Part shown: one piece after another, positions 8,403 through 13,455 of the stretch | How the letters are laid out: each line of letters begins with the position of its first letter | How positions within the stretch are numbered: position 1 is the stretch's first letter | Source: an uncultured Alphaproteobacteria bacterium | Lineage (GTDB): Bacteria > Pseudomonadota > Alphaproteobacteria > RF32 > CAG-239 | Length of the DNA: 14,368 bases | Direction of reading: 5' to 3' | NCBI GenBank assembly: GCA_900540425.1 | Contig: UQFU01000036.1 | Coordinates: forward strand, 1 to 14,368 | Made by a program: the position numbers and the translations under genes | Notes under the pieces: model-generated | Database searches by the model: none | What the model was told of the DNA's origin: nothing | The model's input: the letters and a program-made list of their open reading frames with translations, nothing else

Positions 8403-8804
8403 ATGGTACCAAAAATTATTAAAAAGCATTTGTTGTCTTCCAGGGTAATTAAAAGTCTCAAAGACCTGACACAAGATCTTGATTTGGCGTATGATGTTTC
8501 AGATATAACGCCAATGGCAATTCAGTTGAGAAAAAGTTATCCGTATTTTGAAAAAGGAGAAATTTATTATGTCTGGCAGCTTTCGGGCACCGTTCGAAAC
8601 GGAGAGAGCGCTGGTTATAACAAGCATCTTATTTATAAAATACATGATAAAGAAGACATTGAATTTGCAATTATCGAATTGAGAGACGTGAAATGGTGCG
8701 AAAATCTTGATGAAAAATTTCAATACCATACGATTACGTATTATCGCAAATCAACCCCTGTCGGAAATTATCCATATTTTTTGCCGAAAGAAGACTGTCT
8801 CTGA
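8403..8804 (+). CDS. Hypothetical protein, 133 residues
   Basis: I do not recognise this protein. It has 133 residues, no signal peptide and no membrane segment. It is rich in aromatic and charged residues (YPYFEKGEIYYVWQLSG, then FQYHTITYYRKSTP). It seems to be an alpha/beta cytoplasmic protein: a basic helical N-terminus (residues 1-30) is followed by several beta-strand-like stretches. Codon usage and base composition are clearly more AT-rich than the upstream alaS gene, which hints at transfer or relaxed selection. The ribosome site before the ATG is only a weak TTTAGG 6 nt upstream. It stands alone between the alaS terminator and a terminator it shares with the convergent gene at 8854-9351. 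No function can be assigned from the sequence. Confidence 0.7.
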   Translation: MVPKIIKKHLLSSRVIKSLKDLTQDLDLAYDVSDITPMAIQLRKSYPYFEKGEIYYVWQLSGTVRNGESAGYNKHLIYKIHDKEDIEFAIIELRDVKWCENLDEKFQYHTITYYRKSTPVGNYPYFLPKEDCL

Positions 8805-8820
8805 AACGTTTTGTACAACA

Positions 8821-8853
8821 AAAAACTCCCCGCATTGGGGAGTTTTTGTTTTT
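8821..8853. terminator. Shared bidirectional terminator
   Basis: CTCCCC (8826-8831) pairs with GGGGAG (8837-8842) around a 5-nt loop, flanked by five A on the left and T5GT6 on the right. On the plus strand it ends the orphan gene at 8403-8804. On the minus strand it lies just after the stop of the HTH gene at 8854, so it can serve both converging transcripts. Confidence 0.9.
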
Positions 8854-9351
8854 TCAGCCAATGGGAACAAGGCTGGGAAGCGCTGCGCGCTCAAAAAAAA
8901 CCATCAGGGAGCAAAAATCCTCTATCGGATAGGGATAATCCTGTTCTTCTATAGCCTTAATCCTCTCTTCCGGAATATGGCTCATCTCCGCCAGCCGTTC
9001 ACGCGAATAATGATAAGCCCCTCTCAGTTCCTTTAAGCAAAGCGCACAAGCATAATAAAAACCGCGAATGGAATCCTGCGCTTGTTTCCGGCGCATTTCA
9101 TAGTTTTGATTATCGTCAATCGCTTCCAAATGGACATTTAGGGTATAGCCGAAGAATTCCAATATCTTAATCAACTTCCACATACCGGTAAACCTCCCTC
9201 TCTCGATGTTTATCAACTGTTCGACATCGGGAATGTTGAGAGTTTCGCAAACGCCGCGGCGGCTCATGCCGTCAGCAAGGCGGACGTTTTTGACCAGCGC
9301 CCCGATTTGCCTCCGAAAACGTTTATATTCAGATCGTACAAATTGTTTCAT
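8854..9351 (-). CDS. Protein with two tandem HTH-like halves (XRE-like)
   Basis: This 165-residue protein is probably a DNA-binding regulator. Residues about 12-70 look like an XRE-type helix-turn-helix domain (VRLADGMSRRGVCETLNIP, then INIERGRF). Residues about 98-155 repeat the layout without gaps at an offset of 86 residues (LRGAYHYSRERLAEMSHIP, then IEEQDYPYPIEDF). Identities between halves include F12/F98, K21/K107, R24/R110, S30/S116, R31/R117, I40/I126, P41/P127 and E50/E136. A short linker (75-95) joins them. It has no membrane segment. The ATG has AGGAG 5 nt upstream. A terminator-like hairpin lies only about 30 nt upstream, so expression may involve read-through or attenuation. The DNA target is unknown; the gene is alone and converges with the orphan gene at 8403. 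The HTH assignment is from pattern, without a profile search. Confidence 0.8.
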   Translation of the reverse strand: MKQFVRSEYKRFRRQIGALVKNVRLADGMSRRGVCETLNIPDVEQLINIERGRFTGMWKLIKILEFFGYTLNVHLEAIDDNQNYEMRRKQAQDSIRGFYYACALCLKELRGAYHYSRERLAEMSHIPEERIKAIEEQDYPYPIEDFCSLMVFFERAALPSLVPIG

Positions 9352-9362
9352 TTCAGCTCCTG

Positions 9363-9407
9363 TTTTGTTGGGTTAAAACAAAACCGCCTTGGAAAAATCC
9401 TCGGCGG
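9363..9407 (-). terminator. Terminator-like hairpin in the leader of the HTH gene
   Basis: Read on the minus strand, CCGCC (complement of 9403-9407) and GGCGG (complement of 9384-9388) form a stem with a short inner GGA/TCC helix, followed by TTTTGTTTT. A second small hairpin, TTTTGTT (9363-9369) against AACAAAA (9377-9383), follows directly and sits beside the ribosome site. It either ends an unidentified transcript from the right or attenuates the HTH gene. Confidence 0.55.
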
Positions 9408-9678
9408 CGGAGCTCAAAAACTGTACTGACACAGTCCTGCTTCTTCGATACGCAAAGCGCACTTATGCCGCAGACTCCACCACAAGATGGAAATTATCAG
9501 TAAGATGTTTTTGAGACACCACAGCTCATCTCTGAACTGCGAGAATGAGTTTAAAACAAATAGGAGAAAATGCAAGCATAATTTTTTGATAACGCCAATG
9601 CCGTCCCCAAGTACCGTCATGCGCACGCCGGCGAAATCCTCTCCTCGCTGGTGATCTGCGAATTTTCCTCTTCCTGTC

Positions 9679-9757
9679 ATGCCGGCCTCCGAGCCGGTAT
9701 CCGGGTTAATATTGATTCCTTAGCACCTGGATTCCGGGTCAAGCCCGGAATGACAGT
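9679..9757. repeat. Pair of inverted CTGTCAT hairpin units
   Basis: The left unit begins with CTGTCAT (9674-9680) and has an 8-bp stem with one G-T pair (9679-9686 with 9693-9700), ending in ATCC. The right unit is the same design in opposite orientation: GGATTCCGGG, loop TCAAG, CCCGGAATGACAG, with an 8-bp stem (9731-9738 with 9744-9751). The two face each other about 26 bp apart. Hairpins of this type are common extragenic repeats in alphaproteobacteria. Confidence 0.8.
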
Positions 9758-9810
9758 AAAAAAAACAATCCCGGAATGACAGCAAAAAAACAAGCCCGGA
9801 ATGACAGTTA
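9743..9810. repeat. Short tandem repeat, 25-26 bp unit, about 2.7 copies
   Basis: The unit is (G/T)CCCGGAATGACAG(T/C) followed by an A-run and CAA. Copies are at 9743-9768, 9769-9793 and, partial, 9794-9810. Each repeats the right arm of the adjacent palindrome, so the array probably arose by slippage or unequal exchange of a half-unit. Confidence 0.85.
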
Positions 9811-9826
9811 TATGAGTATTATCCCT

Positions 9827-9843
9827 CGATTGCGAAGCAATCG
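9827..9843. repeat. Small perfect hairpin
   Basis: CGATTGC (9827-9833) and GCAATCG (9837-9843) form a 7-bp stem with a 3-nt GAA loop. There is no T-tract on either side, so it is a repeat component rather than a terminator. Confidence 0.75.
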
Positions 9844-9920
9844 TCCAGGAATCTGCGAATTTCCCTATTTCCTCAACCACCAATATTCGCTTAGTCACAT
9901 TATGATAAAAAACTCGCAGA

Positions 9921-9965
9921 CCCTCTGACGTTTTTTCTGGCGAAAAAACGAGGGGTGACAGTTAT
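9921..9965. repeat. CGTTTTTT/AAAAAACG hairpin with CTGTCA flank
   Basis: CGTTTTTT (9929-9936) pairs with AAAAAACG (9943-9950), and the outer CCCT (9921-9924) can pair with AGGG (9951-9954), leaving a bulge. It is followed by TGACAGTTAT (9956-9965), a 10-nt string also found after the tandem array at 9802-9811. It is therefore probably a third member of the CTGTCA-flanked hairpin class. Confidence 0.65.
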
Positions 9966-10130
9966 TGAGTAACGGATGCTGCCGCGCCAAATGGTAACCA
10001 TTATTGGCAAACCGAGATAGTGCACATTATAAGCAACGCGGATTCAGGGCACTCAAACCAAAGTAGCGGGGTATTCGCTCCCGCCGTGCAGGCGCTGCCC
10101 GCGCACCTGTTGTACAGACTGTTATATAAA

Positions 10131-10192
10131 AAAAACCCCGCAATTTTGAATTGTCCAACTTTCGAGGGACAGTTCAATTTTTTGCGGGGTTT
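10131..10192 (-). terminator. Two-tier terminator of the 137-residue gene
   Basis: The outer stem AAACCCCGCAA (10133-10143) pairs perfectly with TTGCGGGGTTT (10182-10192). After a small internal loop, TTGAATTGTCC (10146-10156) pairs with GGACAGTTCAA (10167-10177) with a single wobble, closing a 10-nt loop. On the minus strand a run of T follows (complement of the A-run at 10128-10135). It lies about 40 nt past the stop of the gene at 10231-10644. Its length, 22 paired positions, is unusual. Confidence 0.85.
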
Positions 10193-10230
10193 AAGAAAGC
10201 TGCATTTCACAACGAAGCTTTCTGAACAGT

Positions 10231-10644
10231 TTATGATAAATTACAAATTACCGTTTCAAGCTGTTCTTTAGGTTTCTTTTCATTAAATTCTTTCATCGCC
10301 TCGGTTATTTCTCCCAAGACCAGAACCAAATTCAAAGAAACTTCTCCTTGTTTGCAGTACATCTTCCAACAATAGTACTGCTTTCTTTCCTCTAAGCGCT
10401 CATCAAAAGTGACGCTTTTGTCACGCTTGGCGGTCATCGTGATGGTACCGAACTGCAACAATTCCATCGGAACTATTCCCTTCCCGCTCATATAAGCTGC
10501 CAAAAAGTTATGCGCCAAATATGAATCGAGCCAGCCGCTATCGACCTTATCTTTAACCGATTTGGGCAATCGCTTGGGGTTGCTGCGGTTAAAACGAACA
10601 AAAACTTCACTAAAATACGCCGGAAAAATTAAACGTGTAAACAT
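10231..10644 (-). CDS. Hypothetical protein, 137 residues
   Basis: I do not recognise this protein. It has 137 residues and is basic in the first half (RFNRSNPKRLPKSVKDK, residues 17-33). It has no signal peptide; the hydrophobic LNLVLVLGEI stretch near residues 104-113 is too short for a membrane span. The C-terminal third is helical and charged (TEAMKEFNEKKPKEQLE). Support for a real gene comes from its surroundings: a near-consensus promoter on the correct strand upstream (10691-10719) and an elaborate intrinsic terminator just downstream. The ATG has no Shine-Dalgarno sequence; the 45-nt leader is almost entirely A and T, so initiation probably relies on an unstructured AU-rich leader. 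It is a single-gene transcript in the accessory-looking stretch. Function unknown. Confidence 0.75.
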   Translation of the reverse strand: MFTRLIFPAYFSEVFVRFNRSNPKRLPKSVKDKVDSGWLDSYLAHNFLAAYMSGKGIVPMELLQFGTITMTAKRDKSVTFDERLEERKQYYCWKMYCKQGEVSLNLVLVLGEITEAMKEFNEKKPKEQLETVICNLS

Positions 10645-10690
10645 AATAAAAAAAATTTTTTTTGATTAATAATAAAAAATATTTGTATTT

Positions 10691-10719
10691 TTTATATCAT
10701 ATATCCCCCGGCGGGTCAA
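10691..10719 (-). promoter_or_regulatory. Near-consensus sigma70 promoter for the 137-residue gene
   Basis: On the minus strand TTGACC (complement of 10714-10719) and TATAAA (complement of 10691-10696) are separated by exactly 17 nt; each matches the consensus at 5/6 positions. The predicted start of transcription, near 10684, gives a leader of about 40 nt before the ATG at 10644. The spacer contains a GC-rich CCCGCCGGGGG stretch in otherwise AT-rich DNA. Confidence 0.7.
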
Positions 10720-10771
10720 GATATATTTTTGGCAATTTTTTGTCAGGCAAATACAAACAGTTATGGAGAAC

Positions 10772-10803
10772 AAAAAAAGTCCTTCGCGAGGAAGGACTTT
10801 TTT
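10772..10803 (-). terminator. Bidirectional intrinsic terminator
   Basis: GTCCTTC (10779-10785) pairs with GAAGGAC (10791-10797) around a GCGAG loop, flanked by seven A on the left and six T on the right. It lies 30 nt past the stop of the membrane-protein gene at 10833, so it most likely ends that minus-strand transcript. Confidence 0.9.
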
Positions 10804-10832
10804 GTTTATAAGCCGAAACCGTTTTTGCGACT

Positions 10833-11372
10833 CTAAAAGTTGTACAATTCGGCACCGTCGACAGCCGTCTGGCATAGCGGAAAATAATTGAAGTAGACGC
10901 TGACCAGCAGCAAAGCAACCACGGGAACTACGACCTTTTCAAACGGAAAATGAGCATGGCCGCCGTTTTTCATCTTCATCCACTGATAAAACTCCGAGGA
11001 ATAGTACATAACCAAGGCTCCGACCAAAGTGCTGAACAGGAACGGATCCAGATAGAAGATGAGAATTGCCTCCGGAGAATAGCTCAGTTCGCCCAAATAC
11101 ATAAAGCCTATCATGGCCACGCTGACGGCGATAATCCAAAAATCGCGGCCGCGGAAATTCCAGCCTTTTTTATCAAACCAACGGATAGTCCAAAAACCAA
11201 TCATCACCAGCAGCGCCCCGGCCCAAACGCCGACGACGCTGTCATCTACGCCCAGTTTGCGGGCAATTTCCAAGGAAGCGCCGACGGCTATGGTACAGAC
11301 GGCACAGGCCGGATTGGCCATAGCGTTGCCGCTGAAGGCAACGGCCAATATCAAGGCGAGAAGAATGCTCAT
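10833..11372 (-). CDS. Small multi-pass membrane protein with N-terminal CAVC motif
   Basis: This 179-residue protein begins with a signal-peptide-like stretch that could be cleaved after AMA (residue 19). Next comes CAVC (23-26) and TIAVGASLEIARKLGVDDSVVGVWAGALL, followed by further hydrophobic segments near 78-94, 101-121 and 146-163. A lone cysteine (C167) lies near the C-terminus. The motif C-x-V-C-T-x-A-V-G-A followed by LGVDD recalls small uncharacterised bacterial membrane proteins, but I cannot name a function; metal binding or thiol chemistry by CAVC is a guess. AAAGGA lies 8 nt before the ATG. It starts 46 nt after the SulP gene on the same strand, so it may be transcribed with it, though a TATAAT sits in the gap. 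An intrinsic terminator follows. Confidence 0.82.
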   Translation of the reverse strand: MSILLALILAVAFSGNAMANPACAVCTIAVGASLEIARKLGVDDSVVGVWAGALLVMIGFWTIRWFDKKGWNFRGRDFWIIAVSVAMIGFMYLGELSYSPEAILIFYLDPFLFSTLVGALVMYYSSEFYQWMKMKNGGHAHFPFEKVVVPVVALLLVSVYFNYFPLCQTAVDGAELYNF

Positions 11373-11404
11373 TTTGTTAATCCTTTCGATTAAAATTATT
11401 TTTT

Positions 11405-11435
11405 ATTATATTAAAGTGTCATGATTTTAAATCAA
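11405..11435 (-). promoter_or_regulatory. Possible promoter of the membrane-protein gene
   Basis: A perfect TATAAT (complement of 11405-11410) lies 32 nt upstream of the gene at 11372. The only candidate -35 element is TTGATT (complement of 11430-11435), with a 19-nt spacer that overlaps the end of the SulP gene. The surroundings are AT-rich, so chance is possible. Confidence 0.35.
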
Positions 11436-12885
11436 CTGCTTTTTCAATATTATTATCCTGCGACTTTTTGAGATAGCGCTTGGCCATTTTGAGCGCATTT
11501 TCAAAAGTGCTGGCGGTTGAGATGTTCAGATGCGTAATGCCGTCCTGATTCAGGGCATCGTGCAAAACGCGCCGCGGCTGTTTTTTGAGATTGGAAAAAA
11601 TGATTTTGGTATCGTATTTGCTCAGTTTTTTCACAAACTCGGTAATGATGTTGGCACCGGTAGCGTCCACAACCGGAACATAGCCCATGCGCAAAATCAA
11701 AACCTTGGGCTTTTTATCAATTTTTTTCAGAAAATTTGACACCTGCGAAGCGCCGCCAAAGAACAATGGGCCGGACATACGCAGCGACATTACCCCTTTT
11801 TCATGAAGAATCTGGGTCAAATCGCGTCCGCCGCCGCGGTCGTCCAGAACGGTTTCGTCATTGGCGATTTCAATTTCCTTACTCATCCGATGCATAAATA
11901 TAACACTAGCCATGATAAAACCAACACTAATCGCCGTATTTAAATCGACCAGCACCGTCAACAGCAGCGTGACAAGCAGCGTATAGCGATCGCCTTTGGG
12001 ACCGGTCATCAGCTTGTACATCTTATCGAGGTTCAGCATGTTCCAGCCGATAATCAGCAAGACCACCGAGAGGCAGGCCAACGGAATATATTTGGCGGCC
12101 GGCGACAGCAGAAGCATGAACAGAATCAGAAACACGCTTTGCATAATTCCGGCCAAGGGCGAATAGGCATTGGCCTTGAAATTGGTGGCGGTACGGGCGA
12201 TGGCGCCGGTTGCGGGAACGCCCATAAACATGGCGGAAGCAATATTGGCAACGCCCTCCCCGATCAGCTCGGCATTGGAATTATGGTTATCGCCGCTCAT
12301 ACCGTCGACTACCGTTGCGCTCAACAAAGATTCAATTCCGGCCAAAAAAGCAATCGTCAGCGCGCTCGGCATCACCTGGAGAGCCAGGTGGATATCAAAA
12401 TCAGGCAATTCGGGCTTGGGCAGAAAATGCGGCACGCCGCCGAACTTGTTGCCAATCGTATCAATATTTATGCCGAAAAGCGAAAACACCGCCACCAGCA
12501 GCGTGGCACCGACAACGCTGACCAAATAGGCCGGATATTTGGGCTTTTTCCATTTGACCAGAAAAATGGCGGCAAAGGAAAAAACGGAAATAAACAGCGA
12601 TGCAAAAGTAAAGGTATTAAGATTGGTAAGATAAACTTTCCACTTTTGCAGAAAATCGGTCGGGACAGAATCAATCTTCAGCCCCAGCAGGTCTTTAATC
12701 TGGGTTGAAATCAGCAGCAGGCCGATACCGGCCGTAAAGCCGACGACGACCGGATAGGGAATATATTTGATATAGGTTCCCAGCCGCAGCAAACCGGCCA
12801 AAATCAAAATCAGACCGGCCAGAACCATAACTACAACCAATCCCGGATAGCCGTGGCTCTGGATAACGCTGAAAATAACCACCAC
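11419..12885 (-). CDS. SulP transporter, C-terminal fragment as sequenced
   Basis: This frame, opening at a GTG at 12885 ([15 protein letters not shown]), encodes 488 residues covering most of the membrane helices and the complete STAS domain. There is no ribosome site before the GTG, and the true protein clearly begins further upstream. It is therefore the second part of the broken gene rather than an independent transporter. Confidence 0.75.
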   Translation of the reverse strand: MVVIFSVIQSHGYPGLVVVMVLAGLILILAGLLRLGTYIKYIPYPVVVGFTAGIGLLLISTQIKDLLGLKIDSVPTDFLQKWKVYLTNLNTFTFASLFISVFSFAAIFLVKWKKPKYPAYLVSVVGATLLVAVFSLFGINIDTIGNKFGGVPHFLPKPELPDFDIHLALQVMPSALTIAFLAGIESLLSATVVDGMSGDNHNSNAELIGEGVANIASAMFMGVPATGAIARTATNFKANAYSPLAGIMQSVFLILFMLLLSPAAKYIPLACLSVVLLIIGWNMLNLDKMYKLMTGPKGDRYTLLVTLLLTVLVDLNTAISVGFIMASVIFMHRMSKEIEIANDETVLDDRGGGRDLTQILHEKGVMSLRMSGPLFFGGASQVSNFLKKIDKKPKVLILRMGYVPVVDATGANIITEFVKKLSKYDTKIIFSNLKKQPRRVLHDALNQDGITHLNISTASTFENALKMAKRYLKKSQDNNIEKAVDLKS

Positions 12886-13166
12886 AAAGGCTCGGTCGGC
12901 CCGCCGATTTGAAAACGGCTGCCGCCCAGAAGGGCAATAAAGAAACCGGCAACGATTGCCGTATATAATCCCTGGGCGGGATTAACCCCGGAGGCGATTG
13001 CCAGCGCCATGGCCAGCGGTATGGAAATAACCGCAACCGTCAGCCCGGCAACGCAGTCACGGCGGAAATAGCCCATATTATATCCGGATTTCATAACTTC
13101 AAACAATTTGGGGGCAAAATTGTGCCCATAAGCGGCCAACAGGCTGCCAAAATATTTCTTCAACAT
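12831..13166 (-). CDS. SulP transporter, N-terminal fragment as sequenced
   Basis: As written, this frame encodes the cytoplasmic N-terminus and the first membrane helices up to QIGGPT. It then runs out of frame through about 21 unrelated residues ([20 protein letters not shown]) to a stop at 12831. It overlaps the next fragment by 55 nt. Alone it could not transport. Confidence 0.7.
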   Translation of the reverse strand: MLKKYFGSLLAAYGHNFAPKLFEVMKSGYNMGYFRRDCVAGLTVAVISIPLAMALAIASGVNPAQGLYTAIVAGFFIALLGGSRFQIGGPTEPLWWLFSALSRATAIRDWL

Positions 13167-13218
13167 TTCAACCTTAACTCGACTCAAAATTTTCTCTCTG
13201 TAAAAAAAAGCGGGATTA

Positions 13219-13246
13219 GGAATACTACAAATCTCTGTCCTGTCAA
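13219..13246 (-). promoter_or_regulatory. Candidate promoter of the SulP gene
   Basis: On the minus strand a perfect TTGACA (complement of 13241-13246), preceded by C as in the alphaproteobacterial CTTGAC pattern, is followed 16 nt later by a weak TATTCC (complement of 13219-13224). It lies 53 nt upstream of the proposed ATG. Confidence 0.45.
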
Positions 13247-13334
13247 GACTTTGCCGACTTATTAACCGGATTTTCGGTACCCGAAACCTTATTTTTTTCC
13301 GGCAGCGGAAAAAACGCCGCCTTTCATAGAAAAA

Positions 13335-13364
13335 TTTGCCCCGAATAAGGGGATAGCTGGCAAA
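13335..13364. other. Small dyad in the SulP-MATE divergent region
   Basis: TTTGCC (13335-13340) can pair with GGCAAA (13359-13364). Alternatively CCCC (13339-13342) pairs with GGGG (13349-13352), and the two pairings share bases. A second dyad, TTTCGG-TAC-CCGAAA, lies at 13272-13286. No gene or clear regulator site is recognised between 13167 and 13455. Confidence 0.4.
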
Positions 13365-13455
13365 AAAGGCTTGAAAAGATTCCGAAAAAGACGGAGAGTA
13401 TAGCCGGAATGACGATATTGCCCAAGTGCTGCACTAAACGGAATAAGAACTGAAC

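Larger units (their letters stand above)
9654..9873. repeat. Imperfect direct repeat flanking the hairpin cluster
   Basis: A 22-23 bp sequence starting ATCTGCGAATTT and ending TTCCT occurs at 9654-9675 and again at 9851-9873 in the same orientation with a few differences. The two copies bracket the paired hairpins and the tandem array, as the ends of a duplicated unit or composite element would. Confidence 0.65.
9352..10230. other. Long non-coding block with hairpin repeats
   Basis: I find no convincing gene in these 879 bp. Open frames inside (minus 9414-9680 and 9677-9898, plus 10020-10271) run through repeats and terminators and have no ribosome sites. Contents from left to right: a terminator-like hairpin (9363-9407); an unexplained 200-bp segment that could hold a small RNA on the minus strand; a cluster of CTGTCA-flanked hairpins (9615-9970); an imperfect palindrome around AATGGT-A-ACCATT (9987-10007); an unexplained segment (10008-10125); and the two-tier terminator of the minus-strand gene on the right (10131-10192). 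Confidence 0.7.
11419..13166 (-). pseudogene. SulP family anion transporter with STAS domain, one-base frameshift
   Basis: Restoring one base gives a full SulP transporter of 582 residues. It has a transmembrane domain starting [20 protein letters not shown], the signature [16 protein letters not shown], many membrane helices, and a cytoplasmic STAS domain (from about [13 protein letters not shown] to the end, with VVDATG). Members carry sulfate, bicarbonate or other anions; the substrate cannot be told here. The frame breaks at 12892-12894. The minus strand reads ACCGAGCCTTTG where ACCGGAGCCTTTG would keep the conserved P-T-G-A-F in frame, so one G is missing. No slippery heptamer is visible. 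Everything else looks intact, which suggests a recent mutation or a sequence error. I chose the ATG at 13166 because AAGG lies 5 nt upstream; a TTG at 13187 is possible. A small membrane protein gene follows 46 nt downstream. Confidence 0.88.

Noticed and set aside
9410..9620. 6S RNA or another known structural RNA
   Set aside because: The local pairings are too short and no recognised core of 6S, SRP, tmRNA or RNase P RNA can be seen.
9414..9680. Minus-strand frame of 88 codons with hydrophobic stretches
   Set aside because: Its start lies inside the repeat and it has no ribosome site. A membrane toxin was considered, but nothing beyond hydrophobicity supports it.
9743..9810. CRISPR-like spaced repeats
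   Set aside because: The spacing is only an A-run, the array has fewer than three copies, there are no distinct spacers, and no cas gene is in the window.
9677..9898. Minus-strand frame of 73 codons containing VIPGLTRNPG
   Set aside because: This peptide is the well-known translation of the intergenic hairpin repeat and not a protein gene.
10020..10271. Plus-strand open frame of 83 codons
   Set aside because: It reads through the two-tier terminator of the opposite-strand gene and has no Shine-Dalgarno sequence.
12885..12900. Programmed frameshifting in the SulP gene
   Set aside because: No slippery heptamer or downstream structure is visible, and a one-base loss explains the break fully.
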